A program made the translations under genes and the position numbers. Shown piece after piece: positions 12,521 to 30,000 of a DNA stretch of 64,000 nucleotides. The DNA lies in NCBI RefSeq assembly GCF_005239225.2, contig NC_133297.1:13752147-13816146 (forward strand). Reading direction: 5' to 3'. Each line of letters starts with the position of its first letter. Within the stretch, counting starts at the first letter, position 1. The stretch comes from Populus alba. Lineage: Eukaryota > Streptophyta > Magnoliopsida > Malpighiales > Salicaceae. The notes below the pieces were generated by a model. It did no database searches. It had not been told where the DNA came from and saw only the letters and a list, made by a program, of their open reading frames with translations.

Positions 12521-12657
12521 AAAGAGAATTTATTACAGGATACATGTTTGAAAAAATGAAACAGAGCGGAAATGAGAGAGCGTAAGATCTTACAACTAGT
12601 CAGTAACTCGTCAAAAATTGTGCACGATCACTAAATAAAAACCGGATTTTTAACTCA

Positions 12658-18375
<5,718 letters not shown>

Positions 18376-18400
18376 CTTTCAATTCAAATCTTTCTAAATC

Positions 18401-18761
18401 CTGAAAACAAACAAGACATCACTTTTCTTATTTATCTTAGTTATTACCTAATAGCCACCAGAGACATCACCATCGCCATCAGTTCATGATAATCCCATTA
18501 ATCTATTTCCAGTGAAACTAAAAAAAGTAGTAATTAATAGTAGCAGCAGCTCGACAAATTGAGATAGAAGGAGAAAAACAAAGGAATTCTCCGTCATTAC
18601 AAAGACTTGTCTTTGATTATAACAACATGGGCGGAGATGCATGAAATGACAGAAGATGATACGAATGATATCAACATAGATATCTATATACGAATAAACA
18701 AGTGCTATTAAAGACAGTATAGAAAAAATCTGATGACGTTGTACAGTGAGAATGTTATTAC
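18401..18761 (-). other. Probable 5'-UTR intron of the LACS9-type gene
   Basis: On the minus strand a donor CCCGG|GTAATAAC at 18761 and an acceptor TTGTTTTCAG ending at 18401 bracket 361 bp of AT-rich sequence, leaving a 25-bp leader piece before the ATG at 18375. A leader exon would lie above 18761. Supported only by splice consensus and the GC-rich leader. Confidence 0.45.
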
Positions 18762-18979
18762 CGGGCGGGGCTGGCTTCGTTGAATACTGTGTCTGTGGAA
18801 ATGGAAAAGCAAGATTTTAACAATGGCAAGAGGATTTGCAATTTAAAGAGAGGGAGGATCGAAACGGAAGCGTTTTACAAAAGTCAACTTTGTAGGTAGG
18901 AGAAGTTTTCTTAAAAGAAAGAAGGCTCGGGCGGAAAGATCGAGGTTATAGACTATAGAGGTTGGAGTTTCAGGAGCAC

Positions 18980-19943
18980 TGCGGAGCTACTCGAACTTCC
19001 GTCTTTATCTCGTCTTTGTTTTTGTTTTCTAGTGTTGTTCCTTTCTCCCTTTTCTTTTTCTTTTTAAGCCCTACTTATTTCTTCATGGAAAGTTATTTTC
19101 TTTTCAAACTTTCGATGATGGTTTATTTTTAGAAAAGTTAAAAAAAAAAATCAAAACATTATAAAAAAATAAAAAAAATGTTTTATTGTTTAATAATTAT
19201 ATCATTTTTTTCATTTTTTACAATTTAATTTAATTCAATTCAATTTTTATTTTTTATTGTTATTTATTTTTGTATTATTATTTTTAATTAAAAATTTTAA
19301 TTTACCAATTTTGATTTTATTACTATTTATTTTATTTATAAAATTAATTTTTTTAATTTTAATTTTATTTAATTTTTTTACCTGTCAAAATTGATTTTTA
19401 TTCTTTTTATTACTATTTATTTTATTTAAATTAATTTATAAAATTAAATTTTTTTTTCAATTTCATCCTCCTCAACTTTTATTATTTATTAAATTTAATT
19501 TTTTAAAAAATATATTAATAAATTATTTTTCATCTTATTTTTTATAATATTAAGAAATAATTTACTTTTAAAAAATTTATTTTCTAAGAAAATTATTTTA
19601 AAAATTTATTTTCTAGAAGAAGAAAAAAATTATTTTTTTTTTCCTTTTTTTTTTCCTTTTGTTATATGATACCATACCCGGTATCAACTCAGAACACAAT
19701 TGGCTGCTTATGGGCCATACATTTGGCTATTTCAGTTTGGTGATCGGCTGTTTTGAGTTTGGTGAGATCAGAACCGTGCAAAACGGGTGATGAAGAGTGG
19801 AGAATCATGGATGTGGTGCGTGTGGCCCATATAATATCACCCACCCCCTAGTTTGCCATGCCTTCCTAAATCCAACTCTTCCTCTTTCACACCTGCAAGA
19901 TTAGTTACCATTTAGGCCTTAATTAAGTAGAGCTCAAACTAGC
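18980..19943. other. Upstream region of LACS9-type gene, AT-rich
   Basis: The stretch 19130-19660 is nearly all A and T, with phrases such as CAATTTCATCCTCCTCAACT that also occur near 46790 and probably belong to a dispersed repeat. No gene supported. Confidence 0.45.
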
Positions 19944-20124
19944 ACTGAGGGCCTTGGCTTGGCGGTGCCTCTCGCTGCTCCTGAGTTCGAGTTCTCATGT
20001 GCACGTCTGTCATCCCCGCGATATCTTATATACTCATTGGGTTTGCAGGGTGTTTAGATGGTCGTAAGATTAGTCGTTGTGCGCACAAGCTGGCCCGAAC
20101 ATCTATATAAATCAAAAAAAAAAA
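19944..20124 (+). mobile_element. SINE with poly(A) tail and target-site duplication
   Basis: A 181-bp unit with pol III-like A box TGGCTTGGCGG (19955-19965) and B box AGTTCGAGTTC (19984-19994), ending in an A-rich tail. It is flanked by a 16-bp direct repeat, TAGAGCTCAAACTAGC (19928-19943) and TAGAACTCAAACTAGC (20125-20140), with one mismatch. This is the full structure of a tRNA-derived SINE insertion. Several SINE families are known from Salicaceae; I cannot assign the exact one. Confidence 0.9.
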
Positions 20125-20140
20125 TAGAACTCAAACTAGC

Positions 20141-21060
20141 CAGAGATAAATTTGTTTCAAGGATAGGAAATATCTTTAAATGTAAATTAATTTTATTGAT
20201 TTTGGAATGTTTAGGATTATAATTATGGTTATTTTTTAAAATTTATTTTACTGAAAAATATATTCAAGAAAGGGGCAATTTTTTTCCGCTCGAGAAAAGA
20301 ATTCTTTTCACTCCAGGTTATGTTGCAACTTTAATTTGACGACGAGAACACACGTGAGACAACTTATTAATGTTTGCCATGGACCACTGAATCAACAGAA
20401 ACTTCGGTGCAACCACTTCTTTATTACCTTCCCAAAGGCAACATTGTTTTTCCCCTTGGCAGATTCTACAGAGCCTTCTCCGTGCATTTCAAATTTACTG
20501 CCTCAGAAAAACTAAAATTAAATGTTTTTGAAAAATATCCCGATAACCTGAAAAATATCTCAGAAAATCCAGTAATATCATATACCGATTACCGAATCAT
20601 TCGGTGACCAGTACACGAGACAAAATAGCATGTCGGTAAGTGTGGCTTGGGGCTTCTGTCCCAACAAAACAGTGCCTTCCTCTTCGACGCCACCTGGATG
20701 CGCATTTCAAATGCATGTTGATACTTGATGCATGTTGTATCAATGGTAAATTAGGAAAAGCAAACAGTAAATACTTCTATAAAATCATGCTTCATATCGC
20801 CTACTTGTATCCTTGAAAACAAAATAATTTAGGAATAGCAACACTATTGCAGGAACTGCTAGATTTTTTATGATGACAAGAAGCCCTGGTCCATTTACAG
20901 TGGTCTGAAAATATTAAATTAAATTGCTAAATAATTTTCAGGGCCAGGAATTCAACTCTCAAATGGTGGAGAAAAACAGGAAAGTAAAATCACCTGGTCC
21001 CATTCTGTTCGTTGCTGTTGTTCTTTCAATTTCTACTCAGCTACCTGTGTTAATAATAAC
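20141..21060. other. Spacer with no supported gene
   Basis: The open frame at 20374-20607 (77 aa) starts MPWTTESTETSVQ, matches no family I know and has no splice or promoter context. Otherwise unremarkable AT-rich DNA. Confidence 0.45.
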
Positions 21061-21071
21061 AATAAGCAATA

Positions 21072-21248
21072 TAGTGGTAAGAGTTTAGAATTAAAAGATT
21101 TGTTTTATTTGTGATTTTAAGTTCGAGTCCTGTAATTACTAATATAATAGCAATTAAAAGCTTATATGGTTGTTAATTTTAGAACTTATTAGATTAGTTA
21201 AGATACGCGTAAACTGATTTGGACATCTATGTTAATTCAAAATAAATT
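21072..21248 (+). mobile_element. SINE (second family) with 11-bp target-site duplication
   Basis: Begins TAGTGGTAAGAG (degenerate A box), B box AGTTCGAGTCC at 21120-21130, then the body phrase TTATATGGTTGTTAATTTTA. Flanked by AATAAGCAATA at 21061-21071 and 21249-21259. The body is shared with the inverted, truncated copy at about 22125-22246. Confidence 0.75.
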
Positions 21249-22124
21249 AATAAGCAATAACCATAAAATAAAAGGAATACGAGTAAAAAAATAAATTAGG
21301 CAAAAAGCCGAATATTTTCTTTAATGGATCCATTGTTGGGTTGCAAGGGCTAAACAAGAAAAATATCAGAAATGGAAATTTAGATTATTTACCATAATAA
21401 TGAGTCTTTAGGTTTCACACACTAATGTTCATCATCATCGCTTCCACAAATGTTATCATTAAATTGTCGATGATATTGCCAACAATGTTATAATGGTTTA
21501 AAACACATCCCAGTGCACTAATGATGAATTAAACACTCTATTCAATAAACTCAGTTCATATTAACCAAAAGAAAGCATACAGTGTGTTCATGTATTCTCT
21601 TTGCTTTAACTTTCAGAGGTAAAATCATTTACTAGAAAGGAAAACTGAATGCCACAAGAAAAATAACTAAATATTAAAATTCTATGTTGAAAAAACATTA
21701 CCAATACCATGGGATGGAAATTTGACTGCTGGATGACCTCTAGCAAGTTGGGTTCATCTCTCAATGCAATTAGCAGGGCGCAAGTAACAGACGGTGATAT
21801 ATACTTCTATATAACTCCCTCTATCCTATGAAACAAAACAATTGTAAAGATAAAATATAAGAGCCAGCACATCCTTGTCAGATTATCAAGCAAAACAGAC
21901 TACGCAAGAAAATCAAATAATTAACGCAAAACCAAGATGGTAAAAAATGAAACAATTGGGAAAGTAGATGTTTATATAATCCATTCCATATAAACTAAAA
22001 AGGAATAAAAAGTGCATAAACAAAGAGTTCAAGCGTAGCTCAAGAATGCCAGTAGTTGCATGACAATTGGTATCTCTTTAATCCAGAATTAGTCGCCTTT
22101 CTTTTCTTCTTTTTTTTCTTTTTA

Positions 22125-22246
22125 TTAATGTAAGTGTTCAGGTTAGCTTGCATGTATTTTAAATAATCACACGAGTTCTAAAATTAACAATCATATAAGC
22201 TTTCAGTAATCATGAGATTTATAAGATTCAAACTTTCTACCCTCAC
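22125..22246 (-). mobile_element. 5'-truncated SINE copy, same family as 21072-21248
   Basis: On the minus strand it reads GTTTGAATCTT (B-box relic), then AAAGCTTATATGATTGTTAA and GAACTCGTGTGATTA..., the same order as the SINE at 21072. The A-box end is missing: the SINE text abuts the last recognisable exon of the TPR pseudogene. Confidence 0.65.
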
Positions 22247-23495
22247 CTTTCTTGAATTCTTTATCAATAGCATCCCTGTAGTTCCCTTGTGCATAATAAG
22301 CTAATCAAAGGGGAGTGTAGGCTTTACTGTAACCCGGGTCGATTTCGAAAGATTTAAGACAATCTCTAATTGCTTCAGTATGTTGGTGAACCTGAGTGTA
22401 AGCAGCTGCCCTGACGTGCATGGATCATGTTAATCGATTGAAAACCTTTAGTGTCTGTGAATCTATACATGCCACCACTATAAAAACGCCCAGTCATAGC
22501 AGCAAAAATTTTTGCACAGAGTGCATACTTTAGTCCTCAAACATAGATGCAAGCACAAGACAAACTTCTATGTGAGAGATTCAGATATTGTGAGCTTTAT
22601 TCAAAGGATTAATACTGGACCTGTTAAAGTAGCAAACAGTATTATTTTCACAAAGTGAAACGGCGCACGATACAACTCTATTGAATCAGAGTATAGTTTG
22701 CACTGCCTGGCCCCCTTTATACAGTTGCTAAGCACCTTATTATCAACTGCTAAAAATTGCAGAAACAAATAAACATTCAAAGGGTGTATTTTTGGTAGCA
22801 CAGCCACAGTTTTTCTTAGACTGGTTTGCATCAGAGATATTGAGAAAGCATTGCAAGATATTCGCCACTTCATGGAGGGAGAACGCTCATGTGCACCTTG
22901 TGACTTTGATGCCTCAGCTAGGCTGCTGCGGTCGTATGACTGGCATCTATTTTTTTCCATTTCCTGATATAACACATAATAAACAATCAAAGAATGCAAT
23001 AAATCAGACACAGAAACAAGAATTAGATAGCAAATTTGAAAATCTACGTAGGTGAACCACGTACAATTAGAGTGCTAGTAAATTTTCAAATCTACTTTGA
23101 TGAACCACAAACAGTTAAGAGTGCTAGTAAGAAACGTAGAGATTACATTTAAAGCATCATGAAACAACCGTGTCGCTCTATCAAGTAGGGCAGGGTCATG
23201 GTTCCCATCAGGAGTTGTTCTAAAAAAATGCATTTTCTCAAGCGCAGCAAAGAATTGCCCAAATAGCTCATCTCTAGATAACCCTTCCATGCAAGCAACA
23301 TTCAAAATCAATCAACAAGCCTTCCAATTAAACCCTAGAAGAGCAGGGCATAGAAATAAAGGAGTATTACACACACCATCACCATCATTAGTATTAGTAT
23401 TAGCATAAGATGAAGAAGGAGCATCCACTGGAGTCGTGCCACAGCTAGAATCCGATTTGTGTTTTTGCTGGTCCAGTGAAGAAAGTTTAACATTT
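22247..23495 (-). pseudogene. Decayed SGT-type tetratricopeptide-repeat gene
   Basis: Minus-strand exon relics in the order expected of plant small glutamine-rich TPR (SGT) co-chaperones: about 23490-23375 (SSCGTTPVDAPSSS), about 23300-23150 (LSRDELFGQFFAALEKMHFF ... RLFHDALN), about 22965-22895 (EMEKNRCQSYDRSSLAEA), about 22725-22610 (CKLYSDSIELY), and about 22425-22255 (AAAYTQVHQHTEAIRDCLKS ... LAYYAQGNYRDAIDK). Damage: a one-base deletion in the 22.65-kb exon puts the text after IELY out of frame (VSLCENNTVCYFNR is found in another frame), and a TGA replaces a Gly codon just before LAYYAQG (near 22315). N-terminal and C-terminal exons are missing. Splice sites remain, so this is a duplicated, not a retroposed, copy. 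Confidence 0.85.
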
Positions 23496-23721
23496 TGATT
23501 AAAAATTAATTATAATTTCAGAGAAAAGGGCTCATTTGTTAACCCCATTGATTTTTTAAGGACTCAATTGAGATTTACTATATATTTGGAAGGCTAATTG
23601 GAGGGCTATCCAAAAACACTAGAAACATGGACTATACTAAAAAAAAAAAAAGCCTGAACGCAAACTGAAACAAAGGCCGAACGAAATATTTATCTCACAA
23701 CAGAATTAAAATTGCTCGTGC

Positions 23722-25044
23722 TTGATAGGTGGTTGTCTTCTTCATGTCCACTTGCTTATTTAGTGCCTTCTATGGATGTTGGTGACAGGAGTCTATTGGT
23801 AGCTGACATTATCTCTGATGCTGTCTCATGGGATTTATCCTTTCTCCGCGCACCTTTGCCTGTGGATGTTGGAGATTCTTTGCTTGCTATTCCTCTTGCT
23901 AAAGTCTTCTCTATAGAGGATACATTAGCTTGGGAACACTGGATGATATACAACTAAGGCTGGTTTTGACTTTCTTACGCGACTTCCTTATCCTGTCGAA
24001 ACAAACTATCGTTGGAGGATATCATGGAAAATAGATATCCCCAAAAGCACGCTTTTTTCTCCGGCATCTAGAATGGCAGCGGTTACCAACCAACGTTTTG
24101 CGTTTTCAAAGAGGTACGGCAACTTCTCCGATATTCAGCCGATGTGGAAGTGAACAGGAGGCATAGCTGCATGTTTTGCGTGGTTGTATGTGGGCTAAGG
24201 CGATTTGGCAGCAACTCCTTGTGTTTCGCTCTCAACACCACTTCTTTTACTTTACCTGGTTGGATCGGTTACACGATCATTTCTTTGATCGTCATGTGCA
24301 GTGAGAGAATCGCCGTTTGTTTGTGACAGCATGCTGGATTATTTGGTGTGCGGGGAATCAAGAGGTAGTTCAGGGGTCCATATTGTCAATTTCTCGACAG
24401 CTCCATCAAATTAATTCTCTTGTTAAGGATTGTGTGTTAGCCTCTGGTGGTTTGGATGATAAAATTCTATCGTGTCCTGTTTGCTGGGTGTCTTAGGTAG
24501 CTTCTCCAAGTGGTTCAGTGAAATTTAACACTTGTGGTAGCTTCCGTTGCCCTTCATCTCACACTGGTATTGCTGGCATTCTCCGAGATGAAGTTGTAGA
24601 TGGCTGCTGGAATTTTCAAGTTATATAGGCATACAATTATCATGGTGGTTGAGCTGGAAGCTATTACACAAGGCCTTCTTCTTGCTTGGGATTTTGGCTA
24701 TCGGCAAGTTGTGATGGAATCAGATTCGCTTGAGGCAGTCCATGCGATTCCCATTGGTGTTCTGCGGTCTCATCCCTCCCTCTATATCATTTCTGATATT
24801 TACCATCCTTTTCTCAGAAATTGGTCTGTTTCTTTCGAGCAAACTTTGAGAGAGGTTAATCGCGGGGCGGATTTCTTGGCAAAGTTGGGGTCTTCTGGTG
24901 ATATGTGTCTTTCAAGGTTCTTCCAGTTCCTCCTCAAGGCTTAACTGATATTCTCCATAATGATGCTCCAAGTTTAGTTCTTCTGGGACGTTAGTTTCTG
25001 TTTTGATTTAAACTGTCCTCTATACCAGAAGAAGGAAAAAATAG
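23722..25044 (+). mobile_element. 5'-truncated L1-type LINE with target-site duplication
   Basis: About 1.32 kb, the 3' end of a plant non-LTR retrotransposon. Reading with frame corrections gives SDAVSWDLSFLRAPLPVDVG, a zinc-finger RVT region (LRFQRGTATSPIFSRCGSEQ), and a plant-type RNase H domain (LEAITQGLLLAWDFGYRQVV, MESDSLEAV, EVNRGADFLAKLG). Several stop codons interrupt it. It ends in GGAAAAAAT and is bracketed by the 12-bp direct repeat AATTGCTCGTGC at 23710-23721 and 25045-25056. This is a dead insertion that never carried the reverse-transcriptase domain at this site. Confidence 0.88.
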
Positions 25045-25056
25045 AATTGCTCGTGC

Positions 25057-27030
25057 GCATTTGGTACAAAAAATTGCACATATATATCTAGTTTCGAGGT
25101 ACTCTTGAGTGCTAGTTCAGCGGAGAGGACGGCTGAAGAAATAAATATCCTCAATTATCATTTCGGTTTGTCGCCAGCAATGCCAAGGAGACCGATTTCT
25201 ACAAATAACATCACTGTAATTAGTGCTAAAAAAAGTATTAGCGTTCCATGAATTTAAAACCTTCCTCACGAAGCATTTTTAAAAATTCAAGTGCCCCTAG
25301 CTTTACTACTTTCACCCATCACCCCCATCGAGTCCATTGCCAAAAACACAAATCAGAGAAACTGTTGAAAGGGAAATTAAATTGATGTTCTGTATGAACA
25401 GAGGAGTAATATTGATGATAATTTATTTGAAAATAGTCATCAATGACTCGTGTAAAAGCACTTACGACCCATTGGACATGATTTACAATAAATGACTTTC
25501 AAATTGAATGAATTTTTTTTAAAAAAAAAATATCTCTCAGAGTTAAATTAGATGTTTGATAAAAAAAAGATAGCTCTGTCACAACTTTTTAAAATCAGGG
25601 TAATAATTATAAAGTATAAATTAATAAGTTGAAAATCTTAACTTTCGATTGTGATTAAAGTAAGATTTTGGCTCAAATTTGTAACATTTTTATTATTTAC
25701 GTCGAAGTTAAGCCTAACCAAACGTATTTATTATATTTAAAGGTAATAATAACAAATAAATAAATAAAAAACATGATGTAAAAATTACAACGAACTAATT
25801 CGAAAGGGAACCTGAAACATGTATTCCAGCTAGACATCCACTTGTTTACAACCATTTCAAGGAGCGGCAATAGAATCATTTCCAATGAGATGAATTTGCA
25901 GGAATCATAAGCAAAAAAAAAACAAAACAAAACAAAAAATGAAGCTTGAAATTAGAAAGTGGTTAAACCGAGGATTTTAACCCCAAAAGGTACGGACTTG
26001 CAAGCATATCCAGCCATATGTTCGGATCAGTAATCAATGTGTTTTTCCATCTAAACCTTATCGGGCGATAAATTTTCAAGGGACTTGGAAGCGCATGTTT
26101 CCATCTGAAATTGACAAGCTAATGTTTTTTTGACAATAACATTATGGAACATAGTGCAGTGCAGGAATAAACAATCTATTCAATAGCTCACCGAACATCC
26201 AAGTTAAATTGATTTAAAGAATTTAGGACCTAGCAAGAGCGAGGGCAAACCAGAAAAAGCCATCGACTATTGCATTATGGTCAATGATGTAGTTTCTTGC
26301 AAAAAAATAAATCTACCATTTCGATGATTAATTAAATATGCAGGGAAAGACTTAATTCAGAATTCTGGCAACTTTGGGAATAAGATTGATGCAAAACTTT
26401 GAAGGGATAGTTGAAAAAATCTACATATTTGGTAGCCATTTTGAGGTTTGACCTAAGACTAAGAGCAATGAACAAGCAATTGTGTGAGACGGCATTACGC
26501 CCACCATGAAGCCCAATCATGCCAACACCCATAAAAAAATGAACCCTCAAGAGACCAAATTATTTTATGAACTAATTACATCAAGAATTTAAGCAGGCAT
26601 TCCTTCTATCAGCGAGTAGTTTTAATTTGTATACCAATCATAATTCCTTGGTACAGATTCTGCCTCCATGGCGAGAAAAACATGTTCAGTGAACACTTTT
26701 TTCTCTAATTGGTACTCCTATTTGTAAGAAATGGATAAAAAAGTACATTTAGAAATTTTATACAGCATTGATTCTCTGGCTTTTTTTTAGACCTTGCCAA
26801 GGTTATTCTCCGGCAAAGGGAGTGAGGGTAGGACCTGATCTCAAATTCTATAATTACTAGATAAATGACGAGGAATAGAAGGGAGAAAAACTATGAGACA
26901 TAACTTGCACGCTTCCTCGATGATATGGAGAAGACTGACATTCATCAAGAGTCACGGGGTAATTCATCCAAATTGTTGTAGGTTTTAAACTTACAGGTCT
27001 AATTCTGAACACGAACGGCCCATTTGTAAC
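25057..27030. other. Spacer between LINE and the end of the PDS5 gene
   Basis: AT-rich. The small open frames at 25697-25930 and 26332-26550 have no recognisable product. The part nearest 27030 should contain the PDS5 3' UTR. Confidence 0.45.
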
Positions 27031-30000
27031 TTAGACTTTCTGTCGCCTTGTTCTTCTGGCAATCTGAAAGAAGCAACACTGTAAGTGACTGTTTCGGAGT
27101 GTATAAGAAGTTGCGTTTAAAGTGATTTTAACTTAGAAATACATCAAAATAATATTTTTTTTATTTTTAAAAAATATATTTTTAACATTAGCACATTAAA
27201 ACAATCCAAAAACACAAAAAAAATAATTTCAAGCAAAAAAAAATCAATTTTTGGACAAACAGCGTTTTGGCCGCAATGCGTAACACACGCTCTAAATCAA
27301 CTACAATTTATTTGTTGCAAAAAAGCAAACAAATAAGAGAAAGAACAACATATCAATTTTCCAGATTTTGAACAACATGACAGGCTTAAAAGCAGAAAAA
27401 GTGCAGATCCAACCCCCATTAAGAAATGCAGTGTTGCTAAAAAGAAAGGAACAAGGTGCAGTATCCCTCAACATGAAATATGAATTCAATTTAAAACAAC
27501 AGATATGACGTTAACCTTGCCAAATTGAGATATAGCCACCATAAGGGTAAGGGATTGATTTTTATATTCACTGGTAAGTTTGTTAATGCCTTATAGTGAG
27601 ATTCTTGTATTCAGAAATTTATTCTCCGCAAATTAACCTTATTCTAACTCACAAATAAAATATTACTAGAAAACTCCCCTCGATAATTTAAGAACAAAGG
27701 ATAGTATCATGTTAGGATATTTAATTCAAAAAAATATTGTCCACTTTAGGTTAGACAAAAATATAAAACATTACTATAAACATTTTCATGGTCTGGGTTT
27801 GTGGAGAGTCATGCTCAGTTTTTCATCAGAAAGCAGTCTGCAAATCCTACTTTATGGTAACTTTCAGAACATGCTATATTAAATGAAGGTAAAGCAAGTC
27901 AGGCTTACACAATCTTCATTTTCATCAATGATTTCTGATGCTGATATGTCCAAGAGAACTTTCTGTCCTTTCATTCCCTTAGCTGCACCAAAAAATCAGT
28001 TTTTTTATCATTCATAAGAGCACCAGAATAACTTCGTGAAGGACACTTGTAGTGCAGCTTCTGACAATTCATTAACTTAAATGAGCAACAAATTTCACCC
28101 AAAGGCAGACACAGCTTTGTCTGCAAGGCAGATCGTGCACACTTGAGGTGTTCTAATATGCCAACAAAGCTGAACAGGGATGTCAAGTTTCACACAGCTT
28201 GACATGGGAGGTGGTGGCATCTATTTGAGAGCTTGGGTATAAAGTTAAATTTGGTGAACAGGTAAATACAGAAACATGAGTGTTAAAATTTCTAAAGGGC
28301 CGACCAATTATTTCACCAATTGCAAGAACTGACCAATCACGTCTTTAGATGCAACATCTCCATTATGGGAAGATGAATATAAATACTTTATATGATGGAA
28401 ACTGGATATAAAAGGTCAAAAATGATACTGAGGAACCATGGAAAACATTTCTTACTATTAAAGCATGATGCATTAAGATCTCTTCAGTCCCCAATGTAAT
28501 GAACTCTGATTCATAACCCAAAAGTCATATTTCATGTGTCATGTAATAACATTATGATAGGCCATAAAAAGGACTCCAAACAAATAAAAACTTTCAAACT
28601 GAGGATTTGTGTAACGACCCACACTTTCATATATGTTTATAGTTTAGCACTTGGTTAATTTCTTACTTTACTATACTTACCTATCTCTCTCCCCCCTTCT
28701 TTCTTTTTTTTAAAGTATTTCGACCCGGGTTTTAAAATTTGTGTCCTAAGTGCCAAGCATCCAAGTTAGGCACCAGTTTGATGGGCTTGTTGCTACATGC
28801 TTGTTACATGCAAGGAATTATGAAATGCAGGATATAGCTTCCAAACTGTTATTTTCAGCTAAGCACTATGTAGAGACAAATAAAACCTTACAGATGAATG
28901 CAGTAGCTTCAAGAGCTCCATTTTCTCAAAGTTCTTGTTATATGATGGAAATCAATAATGTATTTTTTTTAATACTGTTAACATCTTTTAAATCTAAAAG
29001 ATGCATTAACATTTCAATCCCAAGTCAGTTTAATCTAAACCAGCATTTCAAGGAGCCATGAGCCACCATATACTTCTCAAAAAAGTCTTTGTTTCATAAC
29101 GAGTGCCCCAGATCTAGGGATTGAGTATTCTGTTTCTATAAGAATTCACTTGGTGGTTCATAAAGCTTTATTAAGGGCAGCTTATGATATTCTAATACAA
29201 ACGAATTGGTGCAGAATTTTTAGCAGTTCATATTATTAATTGTTAAATGATGACAACACTTTCAAATAGATGACTCAGAGAAACATTTCCTCTCAACCAA
29301 ATTATTTTAAGGAATTATAGAAATACTCCTGGTGTACTGTTGCCTCCCCTCACCTTTGAACCTGCATTAATGTAGTGAGGGAGCGGGAGCAGGTATTGAA
29401 TCATCTCTCAATTGCAGATGCATCTACAGAAACTAATGCCTAGAGAAGCAGCCAGGAATGGCGATTGTACTCAAATAAAAAGGCAATTATTTACAAAGTT
29501 ATTGCTTCAGAAATAGAAATTGTGATATTTGATACTATTTTTAATATGTGCATTATCGTCACTAGACAACCAAACCTTATATTAATAGATATTTGAGGAA
29601 ATCTGAAAAAGGAAACAGTTCAAGACTAGAAGTAAGACAGTGCAAACTATGAGTACTTATTGCTGTAAGCTAACATTTATTCAATATTCCTTTAACAACT
29701 TCATTAAACCAGGAAAAAACATGCAATGATAGCAGAAGTTTACCAGGAAAAGAAGTCACTCTTTCAGAGAACCTTCCACTTTCCATGCTTGCTAAGCTTT
29801 TGGTCGGTTTCGCAGTACCATCTCCAAATGCACTACAAGTTTCTCTTTGACTGCTGAAAGAAGGGCACCCAACAGGATTGGTGTGTGCAATAGAATTGGG
29901 GTGGAGAATTTTGAAAACACGAGCTAAGTGAGAGCAAAACAGTTTATTGGAACTCTACTGAAACCATCTCGAGAAAATTAACTACTAAACCAAAGATTCT

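Noticed and set aside
20374..20607. 77-aa open frame
   Set aside because: No similarity or context; probably random.
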